Source: Fredinandcohnia onubensis (GTDB taxonomy: Bacteria; Bacillota; Bacilli; Bacillales; Bacillaceae_L). Taken from it: a DNA stretch of 64,000 bases. The stretch is from NCBI RefSeq assembly GCF_031181385.1, contig NZ_JAPSKV010000001.1, positions 186,001 through 250,000 of the forward strand. The letters are read 5' to 3'. The position numbers and the translations under genes are program-made. Below the pieces are notes generated by a model. The model saw only the letters and a list, made by a program, of their open reading frames with translations. It was not told where the DNA came from and did no database searches. Positions 34,214 to 42,379 of the stretch are shown in pieces; the stretch's first letter is position 1; each line of letters opens with the position of its first letter.

Positions 34214-34989
34214 AAGTGAATATAAAAAGAAACGGAAAGAAGGATCAATTAACATATTACGTTTTTGCAACGCGTAATGAAATGGGAGAATATGCGGCTC
34301 GCGATGTGGCGAACAATCTAGTAAAGTTACAGCAAAATCAAAAAGAGATACGTATGGTTTTTGCTGCAGCTCCTTCACAGAATGAGTTTTTACAATATTT
34401 AATAGGTGACGACAGAATTAATTGGAATCAGATTATCGCTTTTCATATGGATGAGTATGTGGGACTTGATAAGGAAGCGCCACAGCTGTTTCAAAACTTT
34501 TTAAAAGAAAGATTGTTTACGAAAGTTCCATTCAAAGAGGTTCATTTACTTGATAGTTCAAATGAAAATGAAGTAGAACGGTACTCTCAGCTTCTTCAAA
34601 AGCGGCCAATTGATATCGTTTGTCTAGGAATTGGTGAAAATGGTCACATTGCATTTAATGACCCACCTGTTGCGGATTTTGAGGATAAAAAGGTCATCAA
34701 AAAGGTTGAGCTTGATATTATTTGTAGGCAACAGCAGGTCAATGATGGCTGCTTTTCCCAGATAGGAGAGGTTCCTCTTTTTGCTTTAACGTTAACAATT
34801 CCTACTTTACTTTCTGCGAAATACATGTACTGTATGGTTCCAGGCAGTACGAAACGGCAGGCAGTCTATCAAACCTTAAATGGGCCAATTAGTACAGAGT
34901 GTCCGGCATCGATTTTGAGAACACATGAGAATGCATATCTTTATGTGGATCAAGATTCATTTGGGGATGAACAACAAGATGGCGAATGA
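34210..34989 (+). CDS. nagB: Glucosamine-6-phosphate deaminase/isomerase
   Basis: A 259-residue cytoplasmic enzyme converting glucosamine-6-P to fructose-6-P and ammonia. The HMDEYVGL loop (active-site Asp) and the GIGENGHIAFNDPP segment (catalytic His) are present. The residue at the position of E. coli D141 is Asn, which I believe is also found in some Firmicute NagBs. The ATG overlaps the previous stop (ATGA), with AAGGTGA as RBS. The gene overlaps nagA by 11 bases, so the two are translated together. Confidence 0.88.
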   Translation: MKVNIKRNGKKDQLTYYVFATRNEMGEYAARDVANNLVKLQQNQKEIRMVFAAAPSQNEFLQYLIGDDRINWNQIIAFHMDEYVGLDKEAPQLFQNFLKERLFTKVPFKEVHLLDSSNENEVERYSQLLQKRPIDIVCLGIGENGHIAFNDPPVADFEDKKVIKKVELDIICRQQQVNDGCFSQIGEVPLFALTLTIPTLLSAKYMYCMVPGSTKRQAVYQTLNGPISTECPASILRTHENAYLYVDQDSFGDEQQDGE

Positions 34990-36151
34990 AAAACTTGTCA
35001 TTGAAGGCATTCATTATAAAGAGGATTGCGGTGTCCGTATTGAGATTAGAGATGGAATAATTGAATCGATTGAACCGGCAGAAGTTGAAAACGAGACTTA
35101 TCTTGCTCCGGGATTTGTTGACTTGCAGGTTAATGGATATATGGGGATTGATTTTAATTCACTTGCTACGAAGGAATCGGATATTGAACGCGTTTGCTAT
35201 AGTTTGCTCGAGCAGGGTGTAACGTCCTTTTATCCAACTGTTATTACAAATTCGTATGAAAGCTTAGTAAAACTAGTTTGTGTGATTTCAAATGCCATTT
35301 CAACGAACGAACTTGTTAAGAAAATGATACCGGGCATTCATTTAGAGGGTCCATTTTTATCTATGGAAGATGGTCCAAGAGGTGCTCATCATCTTGACCA
35401 TATTAGGCAACCAGATTGGGAGTTTTTTAAGAGATTAAATGAATCTGTGAATGGGTTGATTAAAATTGTTACGCTATCACCGGAGTGGGAACATGCTAAT
35501 GAGTTTATAAAATTAGCTTCCGATTCTGAAGTGTTAATCTCAATTGGGCATACAAATGCGACGACAGAGCAGATTCAAAAGGCAGTAAAAGCAGGCGCAA
35601 AGATGTCAACTCATTTGGGTAATGGTGCCCATGTCAAGCTGCCACGACATCCGAACTATTTGTGGGATCAGCTAGCGGAGGACGATTTAGCTGCAACTGT
35701 AATTGCGGACGGATTTCATTTGCCACCTTCAGTATTGAAGGTAATAGAGAAGGTCAAAAATGAGAAATTGCTCATCATCAGCGATAGTGTTGCATTAGCA
35801 GGTCTTCCTGCTGGTGATTACATAGCTTCTGTGGGTGGTGAGGTTACATTAACAGAGGAAGGGCGGCTTCATTTAAAAGGAGAACCACGATTACTGGCTG
35901 GCTCAGCCCAAAGTATCCTCTGGGGTGTAAATCGGATTGTTCAAATGGGTATCACGGACTTACCGACAGCCATTGATAAAGCTTCGGTTTTACCTTCAAC
36001 CATTATGAAACTGGATCAGGCAAGAGGACTTCAAGTAGGCGCTCCTGCAGATTTCATTTTATATGAAAAGCATAATGAATGGATGGAAGTGGTCGAAACG
36101 ATAAAGGCTGGAGACGTTTTATATAAGAAGACAACAGTGAAGAAGGGGTGA
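34979..36151 (+). CDS. nagA: N-acetylglucosamine-6-phosphate deacetylase
   Basis: A 390-residue amidohydrolase that removes acetate from GlcNAc-6-P in the cytoplasm. Motifs are PGFVDLQVNGYMG (start of the barrel), HLEGPF (metal-binding Glu), SIGHT (metal His), HLGNGA and the ISDSVALAGLP segment (catalytic Asp). The frame is open from 34925, but that lies inside nagB. The ATG at 34979 gives the standard N-terminus, overlapping nagB by 11 bases. Confidence 0.9.
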   Translation: MANEKLVIEGIHYKEDCGVRIEIRDGIIESIEPAEVENETYLAPGFVDLQVNGYMGIDFNSLATKESDIERVCYSLLEQGVTSFYPTVITNSYESLVKLVCVISNAISTNELVKKMIPGIHLEGPFLSMEDGPRGAHHLDHIRQPDWEFFKRLNESVNGLIKIVTLSPEWEHANEFIKLASDSEVLISIGHTNATTEQIQKAVKAGAKMSTHLGNGAHVKLPRHPNYLWDQLAEDDLAATVIADGFHLPPSVLKVIEKVKNEKLLIISDSVALAGLPAGDYIASVGGEVTLTEEGRLHLKGEPRLLAGSAQSILWGVNRIVQMGITDLPTAIDKASVLPSTIMKLDQARGLQVGAPADFILYEKHNEWMEVVETIKAGDVLYKKTTVKKG

Positions 36152-36156
36152 ACGGA

Positions 36157-36909
36157 ATGAAGTATGCACTTGAATACTATGAAAAAGTAAAAGTTTATAT
36201 GGATAAGGTAATCGAGACAGAATCGGAGGATATCATGAAGGCTGCCGAGGTGGTGGCTCATCACATTAAAGAAGATAAAATTGTCTATGCTTACGGGCCA
36301 GGGGGGCATTCCAATCTAGCATCCCAGGAATTATTCTTTCGTGCGGGTGGACTCATGCATGTAAGTGCGATTTTAGATGAAGGGACATTATTAAGTGGAG
36401 GAGCGCTACGTTCCATGGCAATCGAGCGAACACCAGGCTATGGAAAGATTGTGTTACAAGATTACGGTTTGCAATCTGGGGATCTATTAATCATTATCAA
36501 TGCCTATGGAATTAATGCTGCAACAATCGATGCTGCTCTAGAGGCTAAACGATTAGGTGTAAAAACAATAGGTGTATCATCGAAGCAGCATGCCCTAGAT
36601 ACGCCTGAGGGACATCCAGCAAGACACCCCTCAAAACGAAATCTCCATGATGTCGTTGACCTTGTGATTGACTCAAAAGTCGATGTCGGCGACGCCGTCA
36701 TTGAAATTGATAATCTGGAGCAAAAGGTAGGCGCGGTTTCGACCTTCGTGAACGCATTTATTTTAAATTCCATTGCAATGGAAGCAACTGCTAAGCTAGT
36801 AGAACAAGGCATTCAACCGCCAATTTGGAAAAGTGGCAATGCGACTGGTGGGGATGAATGGAATAATCAGTTTATTTCACGTTTTAAGCATAAAATTAGG
36901 AAACTATAA
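36157..36909 (+). CDS. SIS domain protein (UPF0309-like)
   Basis: A 250-residue sugar isomerase-fold protein. SIS domains bind phosphosugars. The loop YAYGPGGHSNLASQE near residue 45 and IIINAYGINAATIDAALEAKRLG near 115 are typical. It probably handles a sugar phosphate in amino-sugar catabolism, alone or as a regulator. The ATG at 36157 is preferred (AAGGGG 8 bases upstream) over the GTG at 36148 that overlaps the nagA stop. It is the last gene of the operon before a structured repeat and the ROK gene. Confidence 0.85.
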   Translation: MKYALEYYEKVKVYMDKVIETESEDIMKAAEVVAHHIKEDKIVYAYGPGGHSNLASQELFFRAGGLMHVSAILDEGTLLSGGALRSMAIERTPGYGKIVLQDYGLQSGDLLIIINAYGINAATIDAALEAKRLGVKTIGVSSKQHALDTPEGHPARHPSKRNLHDVVDLVIDSKVDVGDAVIEIDNLEQKVGAVSTFVNAFILNSIAMEATAKLVEQGIQPPIWKSGNATGGDEWNNQFISRFKHKIRKL

Positions 36910-36994
36910 CTTTATTCAGCAGATGTCCTTATTTCTAAAAGTGGGGGATGAATGTAAAAAGAGTAAACAATTTCAGTCGGGGTTCAAACACGGA

Positions 36995-37098
36995 CTGAAT
37001 AAAGTTAAGCCTCCGGCGGATGCCACGATTTTTCAGCGGAAATTTTTCGAGCAGGCTCGAAAAAAATCGGGCGCAAACACGCCAAGGCGCATTTGATT
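36995..37098 (+). repeat. 104-bp dispersed structured element, copy 2
   Basis: Ungapped match to 18597-18700 with seven differences. Nested inverted repeats (CGATTTTT/AAAAATCG, TTCGAG/CTCGAA, CGCC/GGCG) are kept, and two of the differences fall in the apical loop. It ends 56 bases before the ROK start codon, and the ROK frame runs backwards into it. Confidence 0.85.
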
Positions 37099-37154
37099 GC
37101 ATCACTTGGTATAATAGCGGTAAGTTATTGGACGAAAGAGATGAGGATAGTGAA

Positions 37155-38276
37155 ATGAGAACAAGAGGCCCAGGGGTTCTACGTGAACAAAATCAGAAAA
37201 AGGTTTTATCACTTTTACGGAAATATCGGCAGACCTCAAGAAAAGACTTGGCGAAAGCCATGGGAGTTAGCAAAAATACGATTTCCTTAATTGTCGATCA
37301 ATACGTAAAGGATGGAATCATCAAGGAAGTAGGAATCAAAGATTTAAAAGGGGCTGGCCGGCCAAAGATTGTTATTGAATTAAATCAGAACGCCTTTAAG
37401 GCGATTGGTATCGCCATTCACCATAATGGTATTAAGTATACAGTTACAGACTTTTTCTTAGATCCCATTGCAAGCGGTTTTTTGGAAGTAGAGGGAAAAG
37501 ATAAGGAAAAGGTGATTCGGCAAGTTCAAGAAATAGTGGGAACCCTGGTGCTTGAACACCCAGAAGTAGTAGGTGTCGGAATTGGAATCCCAGGAATCGT
37601 GAATGCGGATGAGGGAATTGTGTATCATTCTACAAATCTCGGATGGAAAAATTTCAAGATTTATGAAGAGTTAAAAGACAAGATCGCAGTCCCGATTATC
37701 TTACAAAATAATGTAAACATGGCTTCTTTATGCTCAGCTGGAATGGGAGATGAGCCGGGTTCAAAAAGCTCCTTTTATATCCGAATTGGAGATGGAATCG
37801 GAGGTGCCTTTACGTCTGATGGTCATATCTGGAATGGGGATAGCTGGACATTGGGGGAAATTGGCCATATTTCTGTTGATGCAAATGGACCATTATGCGG
37901 GTGCGGCCAACGTGGATGCTTAGAGAAAATGATAAGCAGGAAAGCATTTCAAGAGTGGATGGGCCACATGGAAGCTACCGATATGTGGGGTTCTGTTGAG
38001 GAAAAGGAAAGAATGATTGAGGCTCAACTTAAGAAATACGGAATGTATTTAGGGAATTCACTCATTAATATTATTCATTTACTGAACCCAGGTAGGATTA
38101 TCATCGATAGTCCATACAATCAAAATGAAGCATTCCAACATTCTCTCATGGCGTATCTCGAACAAAACGCACTCAAAATACCATTCTCCAAAACACAAAT
38201 ACATTTCAACGAAGAGCCATTTTCCCAGTCCTTGGGAGCTGCAACCGCAGTTGTAGTGGATTTTGAAAGAGACTAA
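37155..38276 (+). CDS. ROK family transcriptional regulator (NagC/XylR type)
   Basis: A 373-residue repressor. The N-terminal helix-turn-helix (about residues 10-65, RKDLAKAMGVSKNTISLIV) is joined to a sugar-kinase-like ROK domain with the zinc motif CGCGQRGCLE and GIGIPGIV. As in other ROK regulators, the DxGxT phosphate motif is degraded, so it should sense rather than phosphorylate a sugar. Start at 37155 is set by a GATGAGGAT-type RBS; the open frame from 37020 is only the repeat. It probably controls the amino-sugar operon just upstream. Confidence 0.9.
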   Translation: MRTRGPGVLREQNQKKVLSLLRKYRQTSRKDLAKAMGVSKNTISLIVDQYVKDGIIKEVGIKDLKGAGRPKIVIELNQNAFKAIGIAIHHNGIKYTVTDFFLDPIASGFLEVEGKDKEKVIRQVQEIVGTLVLEHPEVVGVGIGIPGIVNADEGIVYHSTNLGWKNFKIYEELKDKIAVPIILQNNVNMASLCSAGMGDEPGSKSSFYIRIGDGIGGAFTSDGHIWNGDSWTLGEIGHISVDANGPLCGCGQRGCLEKMISRKAFQEWMGHMEATDMWGSVEEKERMIEAQLKKYGMYLGNSLINIIHLLNPGRIIIDSPYNQNEAFQHSLMAYLEQNALKIPFSKTQIHFNEEPFSQSLGAATAVVVDFERD

Positions 38277-38282
38277 TTTTGG

Positions 38283-38301
38283 GCAGGGGAGAGTCCCCTG
38301 C
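38283..38301. terminator. Short G-C hairpin after the ROK gene
   Basis: GCAGGGGA and TCCCCTGC form a perfect 8-bp stem around a 3-base loop, 6 bases after the stop. No T run follows, so termination is uncertain. Confidence 0.4.
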
Positions 38302-38307
38302 TCTACG

Positions 38308-38330
38308 TGGGACGGAGGTCCCTTGTCCCA
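38308..38330. repeat. GGGACAGG-type palindromic repeat (short copy)
   Basis: TGGGACGGAGGTCCCTTGTC followed by CCA, between the ROK gene and a minus-strand gene pair. Confidence 0.6.
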
Positions 38331-38356
38331 TTAACCCACAAGGGTATTGAAGCATA

Positions 38357-38533
38357 CTATTCTTCTTTTGTTCGTTCTTCCATCTCCTCACGGGTCATTC
38401 CATAAGGTGCTCCACCTGGTGTATAACCGGCTATAAATGCAAATGTTTCGTCATAATCCTCAAATTCATTCAGTCCATGTGCAATTTCTTCTTTTTTCTC
38501 TTCATAGTTCCTTTTTTCTTTTTCCTTCCTCAA
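38357..38533 (-). CDS. C-terminal half of a split small protein, 58 residues
   Basis: Overlaps the preceding ORF by 32 bases in another frame. A TTG with GAGGA 8 bases upstream could start it. The product is highly charged, then carries DYDETFAFIAGYTPGGAPYG followed by MTREEMEE. I recall the FIAGYT-GGxPYG motif at the C-terminus of longer single-chain Bacillus proteins. The most economical reading is one ancestral gene, with the ORF at 38502-38765, broken by a +1 shift in the A-rich stretch near 38505-38522. Independent translation is also possible. Function unknown. Confidence 0.5.
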   Translation of the reverse strand: MRKEKEKRNYEEKKEEIAHGLNEFEDYDETFAFIAGYTPGGAPYGMTREEMEERTKEE

Positions 38534-38765
38534 TCAAATCCTCAATACGTTTCCTGTCTTGACTACTTATTGGAACTCCGTTCCTTTTTAGCTCCATCAT
38601 GGAGTTTATTAGGTTGAGTCCAAATGTCTTCGAATAGCCTTTAATAATGTCATCGCCCTCATAGTGGGCCACCCACTCTTTTCCTTTCTCAATTCGTACT
38701 TCCTTAGCTAATCCCCAAAATTGTTTTTTATGACTCTTTTTACCCTTCTTCTTCCCCTGTCCCAT
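38502..38765 (-). CDS. N-terminal half of a split small protein, 87 residues
   Basis: A very basic 87-residue product (starts MGQGKKKGKKSHKKQFW) with the segment EWVAHYEGDDIIKGYSK and a short helix-rich part. It ends in EEGKRKKEL, just where the A-rich tract begins. The next ORF in another frame continues the protein. No function can be assigned. It is on the opposite strand to its neighbours and flanked by palindromic repeats. Confidence 0.55.
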   Translation of the reverse strand: MGQGKKKGKKSHKKQFWGLAKEVRIEKGKEWVAHYEGDDIIKGYSKTFGLNLINSMMELKRNGVPISSQDRKRIEDLIEEGKRKKEL

Positions 38766-38862
38766 AGTAGCTCTCCGTCCGATATTATTATATTGATATA
38801 GTAATTAACATTCACTTTTGCCAGTACCTGTTACATTGTCTATAATAATCTATATCATAATT

Positions 38863-38931
38863 TGGACACGGGGACAGGTCCCTAGTCCCAGGAAAAAAAT
38901 GGCGGGACGCGGGACCTGTCCCTCTGTCCCA
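38863..38931. repeat. GGGACAGG-type palindromic repeat, two-unit composite
   Basis: Two palindromes (38863-38890 and 38904-38931) separated by ggaaaaaaatggc. This two-unit layout with an A-rich bridge recurs at 39878, 40953, 42290 and 53383 and seems to be the full-length element. Confidence 0.8.
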
Positions 38932-38945
38932 TAGGGGGTTGTTGG

Positions 38946-39878
38946 ATGAGTGCGGATGTTGTTGTAGTGGGCAGTTTGAATGTGGATATGGTGGTGAATG
39001 TGAAGGAGCGACCTGAATGGGGCGAAACGGTGCTCGGACATGGTTTTTTTACGGGAAACGGTGGAAAAGGTGGCAACCAAGCGTATGCTGCCGCGAAGCT
39101 TGGGGCGTCGGTTGCGATGCTTGGCTGTGTCGGAGACGATCTTTTCGGTGAGCAGCTTTTAAACGGATTGAATGAAGTCGGTACGGACACTTCGTATATT
39201 GAAAAAGTTCGCGGCGTTTCATCTGGCGTAGCGGTGATTAGTGTAAATGCCAAAGGGGATAATAGTATCGTTGTTTCGCCAGGCGCAAATGACCATGTGA
39301 CACCGGAATATGTGAGGCAACACGAACAGGTCATCCGTAAGGCAAAGCTTGTGATGATACAGCTGGAGATTCCTTTGGAAGCGGTCATCGAAGTTGCGAA
39401 TATCGCGCATGCACATAATGTCCCGGTTATGCTCGACCCTGCGCCTGCACGAAAGCTGCCAGATGAGTTATTAAAAAAAGTGACCTACATAGTTCCGAAT
39501 GAGAGCGAATTAGGGATTGTGGCCGATACGAAAATCAAGGATGAGGAATCCGCTAAAAAAGCTAGCACTTGGCTTTTAAATAAAGGTGTCGGGACTGTTT
39601 TTGCTAAACTTGGTGGAAAAGGCGTTGTTGTGTCGAGAGAAGAAAATGTGTTTTCTGTTGACCCGCACACTGTGACGGCAGTTGATACAACAGCAGCGGG
39701 TGATGCATTTGCAGGCGCACTGGCCACAGCACTCGCAAGCGGAAAAAACCTGCAGGAGGCAACCGAATTTGCAAATGCCGTTGGTGCTCTAACCGTCACA
39801 AAAAAAGGCGCCCAAGCCTCAATGCCAACACTTGAAGAAACAAAAAAATTATTGGGAACAGGTGACCTGCACCAGTAG
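38946..39878 (+). CDS. rbsK: Ribokinase
   Basis: A 310-residue PfkB-family sugar kinase that phosphorylates ribose at O5. Motifs are the N-terminal GSLNVDMV, GGKGGNQAYAAAKLG (substrate loop) and the C-terminal DTTAAGDAFAGAL, with the catalytic Asp. The usual DTxGAGD reads DTTAAGD here. RBS AGGGGG lies 8 bases before the ATG. With the nucleoside hydrolase gene next to it, it would salvage ribose freed from nucleosides. Confidence 0.9.
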   Translation: MSADVVVVGSLNVDMVVNVKERPEWGETVLGHGFFTGNGGKGGNQAYAAAKLGASVAMLGCVGDDLFGEQLLNGLNEVGTDTSYIEKVRGVSSGVAVISVNAKGDNSIVVSPGANDHVTPEYVRQHEQVIRKAKLVMIQLEIPLEAVIEVANIAHAHNVPVMLDPAPARKLPDELLKKVTYIVPNESELGIVADTKIKDEESAKKASTWLLNKGVGTVFAKLGGKGVVVSREENVFSVDPHTVTAVDTTAAGDAFAGALATALASGKNLQEATEFANAVGALTVTKKGAQASMPTLEETKKLLGTGDLHQ

Positions 39879-39930
39879 TGGGTCAAGGGCCTCGTCCCAA
39901 GCAAAAAAATGGTGGGACACGGGACCTGCC
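39878..39930. repeat. GGGACAGG-type palindromic repeat, composite copy
   Basis: Degenerate first unit (GTGGGTCAAGGGCCTCGTCC), then the A-rich bridge, then a truncated second unit (GGTGGGACACGGGACCTGCC). It fills the gap between ribokinase and nucleoside hydrolase genes. Confidence 0.7.
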
Positions 39931-39943
39931 AAGGAGGTAAACG

Positions 39944-40867
39944 ATGAAGAAGGTTATTTTTGATGTGGATACAGGAATTGATGATGCGATGGCGATTGCG
40001 TATGCGGTGAATTCGCCGGAGCTTGATATTATGGGGTTAACGACATGCTACGGAAATGTGGCAGTTGATGAGGCGACCCGAAACACGTTGGCTGTTTTAG
40101 AGAAGCTTGGAAAAAGGATCCCGGTATTTGCGGGTGTGGAAAAGCCCCTAAATCGTCAACCGCGTGAAGGCTATGCGAAACATGTGCACGGAGAAGATGG
40201 ACTAGGGAATGTATTGGATTTTGAACCTCAAACATCAGCGGAATCAGAGTCTGCGGTCGATTTTATCATCGAGCAAGTAAAAAAGCTTCCTCATGAGGTA
40301 ACTATTATTGCCGTGGGACCGTTGACAAACCTTGCCCTAGCGGTTCAAAAGGCGCCGGAGATTGTCGAACTTGTAAATGACGTAGTGATTATGGGTGGAG
40401 CAGTTTTTGTACCTGGAAACGTGACACCACATGCGGAAGCGAATATTATTACTGATCCCGAGGCTGCAAAACTCGTGTTTTCATCTGGATTACCGATTAC
40501 CTTAGTCGGCCTAGACGTGACGATGCAGACCTTGTTGCCAAGAGAAAATGTGGATGCATGGCGGAAATCTGGATCCGAAGTCGGGGAGTTTTTTGCTGAT
40601 ATGGTTAGCTTTTATCATGATTTTTATGAATCCGCTAATCCCGGTATTGGCGGTTGCGGTCTCCATGACCCATTGGCAGTCGCTGTGGCAATCGACCCGA
40701 GTTTAGTGAAAACAAAGTACATAGGAGTTGGCGTCATTACTGAAGGACAAGAAGACGGTAAAACGGTGCCGGTTGCAGAAGAAGAATCTAAAATCAATGT
40801 CTGTACAGAGGTCGACGCACCAAGGTTCTTGGAACATTTCATAAAGAGAATGCCAGCTGGCCACTAA
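39944..40867 (+). CDS. Nucleoside hydrolase (inosine/uridine-preferring family)
   Basis: A 307-residue enzyme that cuts N-ribosidic bonds to give base and ribose. The calcium-binding N-terminal motif DVDTGIDDA (family DxDxxxDD) is intact, as are the GPLTNLALAV and HDPLAVA segments (the latter with catalytic His/Asp). RBS AAGGAGG. It lies 65 bases after the ribokinase gene, and together they degrade nucleosides. A hairpin follows the stop. Confidence 0.92.
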   Translation: MKKVIFDVDTGIDDAMAIAYAVNSPELDIMGLTTCYGNVAVDEATRNTLAVLEKLGKRIPVFAGVEKPLNRQPREGYAKHVHGEDGLGNVLDFEPQTSAESESAVDFIIEQVKKLPHEVTIIAVGPLTNLALAVQKAPEIVELVNDVVIMGGAVFVPGNVTPHAEANIITDPEAAKLVFSSGLPITLVGLDVTMQTLLPRENVDAWRKSGSEVGEFFADMVSFYHDFYESANPGIGGCGLHDPLAVAVAIDPSLVKTKYIGVGVITEGQEDGKTVPVAEEESKINVCTEVDAPRFLEHFIKRMPAGH

Positions 40868-40880
40868 AAAAATTTTCGAA

Positions 40881-40910
40881 GCCCATGCTATTAAAACTAG
40901 TAGCATGGGC
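40881..40910. terminator. Hairpin after the nucleoside hydrolase gene
   Basis: GCCCATGCTA and TAGCATGGGC form a perfect 10-bp stem with a 10-base loop. Only a weak T-rich tail follows on the plus strand. Confidence 0.6.
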
Positions 40911-40952
40911 TCTGTTGTTGTAATATTGTAATAATAAACGGGAAATGGGTTT

Positions 40953-41022
40953 TGGGACACGGGGACAGGTCCCTTGTCCCAGGAAAAAAATGGTGGGACG
41001 CGGGATCTGTCCCTCTGACCCA
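40953..41022. repeat. GGGACAGG-type palindromic repeat, best full-length composite
   Basis: Unit one TGGGACACGGGGACAGGTCC plus CTTGTCCCA, bridge ggaaaaaaatgg, and unit two TGGGACGCGGGATCTGTCCC plus TCTGACCCA. It extends the M20 reading frame 40 codons upstream of its real start. Confidence 0.85.
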
Positions 41023-41071
41023 GGAAAGGCAAAAGACCCTGGTCCCACGTATAAAGGTGGCATGGATTGTA

Positions 41072-42220
41072 ATGGAACAGCAGGTTGTGGCGTATTTGAA
41101 AGAGAAAGAGTCTGAGATGGTGGAGGTTCTGAAGGGATTAGTCGAGATAGAATCTCCATCTCATGATAAAGAAGCGGTGGACCAAGTTGGTGAACAGGTT
41201 CAGCGGCTTTATAAAAAGTATGTGGGTGGCTCAATCCAGAAGTTTGATAATGAGCATTTTGGGGATCATTTCCGCTGTGAATTCGGTGAGGGAGATGAGC
41301 AAATTCTGATTTTGGCTCATATGGATACGGTTTGGCCAAAGGGCACACTTGAGGAAATCCCATTCCGGATTGACGGAGACAAGCTCTATGGACCAGGCTC
41401 ATTTGATATGAAGGGTGGCATTGTGCAAGGATTGTTTGCAGTAAATGCCCTTAAAACACTGAATGTGCCTTTGAAAACCAAGGTTGTCATATTGTTTACG
41501 TCGGATGAGGAAATCGGCAGTGAGTCCTCACGCGACTTAATCGAAGAAGAAGCGAAAAAGAGCAAATATGTGCTTGTTCTAGAATCCGCGGCAGCCTCAA
41601 CCCAAGGTAAACTCAAAACGTCTCGAAAGGGCGTAGGCATGTTTACCATTAAAGTACAGGGACGCGCAGCACACTCTGGCATAGAGCCTGAAAAAGGAAT
41701 TAGCGCAATCGAGGAGTTGGCACGCCAAACTATTTATTTACATGACTTAACGGACTTCGAAAAAGGAACAACGCTCAATGTTGGGCTTGTAAAAGGTGGA
41801 AGTGCTTCAAACGTAGTCGCTGCAGAAGCAGAAGCAGAATTGGACTTACGTGTGAAAAATAACGCAGAATTTGAACGCGTCATTCCACTAATTCAAGGCC
41901 TAACGCCAACCAAAGAAGGTTTAACGGTCGAGGTTACGGGTGGAATCAACCGTCCAGTTATGGAAAAAACGCCGGAAATTAATAAAATGTTCGAAACAGC
42001 AAAAGATATAGCGAAAGAATATCTTGGCTTTGAACTAGAGGATCAAGCAAGTGGCGGTGGTAGCGACGGCAGCTTTGCATCACAATTTGCCCCAACCTTA
42101 GATGGTCTAGGGCCAGTTGGTGACGGTGCACATGCATCTAACGAGCACCTACTTATCTCGCAAATGCCAGTAAGGAGTGCACTAGTCGCCCTACTCATCA
42201 CAAAACTAGCAAACGAATAA
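41072..42220 (+). CDS. M20 family metallopeptidase (glutamate carboxypeptidase-like)
   Basis: A 382-residue dizinc hydrolase. Motifs are ILAHMDTVWP (first zinc His and catalytic Asp), GPGSFDMKGG (bridging Asp), TSDEEIGS (catalytic Glu and metal Glu) and GAAHSG-like RAAHSGIEPEKG in the dimerisation domain. It resembles CPG2-type carboxypeptidases that remove C-terminal glutamate from folates or peptides. ATG at 41072 with AAAGGTGG upstream is the real start; the apparent longer frame is only the repeat. Cytoplasmic: no signal peptide. Confidence 0.9.
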   Translation: MEQQVVAYLKEKESEMVEVLKGLVEIESPSHDKEAVDQVGEQVQRLYKKYVGGSIQKFDNEHFGDHFRCEFGEGDEQILILAHMDTVWPKGTLEEIPFRIDGDKLYGPGSFDMKGGIVQGLFAVNALKTLNVPLKTKVVILFTSDEEIGSESSRDLIEEEAKKSKYVLVLESAAASTQGKLKTSRKGVGMFTIKVQGRAAHSGIEPEKGISAIEELARQTIYLHDLTDFEKGTTLNVGLVKGGSASNVVAAEAEAELDLRVKNNAEFERVIPLIQGLTPTKEGLTVEVTGGINRPVMEKTPEINKMFETAKDIAKEYLGFELEDQASGGGSDGSFASQFAPTLDGLGPVGDGAHASNEHLLISQMPVRSALVALLITKLANE

Positions 42221-42361
42221 GCGGGACACGGGGGCAGGACCTGTGTTCAAGCGGAAATTGGCGGACATAGATCCGCATCTACTGTCCCAGTGTGGGACAT
42301 AGGGACAGGTCCACTGTCCCAGGAAAAAATTGGTGGGGCGAGGGACCTGTCCCTCCGTCCC
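42221..42361. repeat. GGGACAGG-type palindromic repeats, three units
   Basis: A degraded first unit (42221-42289, with a GCGGA/TCCGC hairpin) is followed by a normal two-unit composite (42290-42361). It runs into the leader of purU. Confidence 0.75.
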
Positions 42362-42379
42362 AGATGTGAGGTTATGGAT

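Noticed and set aside
38502-38533. Programmed -1 frameshift at A-AAA-AAG in the split gene
   Set aside because: The heptamer is in frame, but a -1 shift leads to a short frame that stops at once; the continuing protein is in the +1 frame.
42374-42379. purU start at the first ATG (42374)
   Set aside because: It is only 2-3 bases from the GAGG ribosome binding site; the ATG six bases later is properly spaced.
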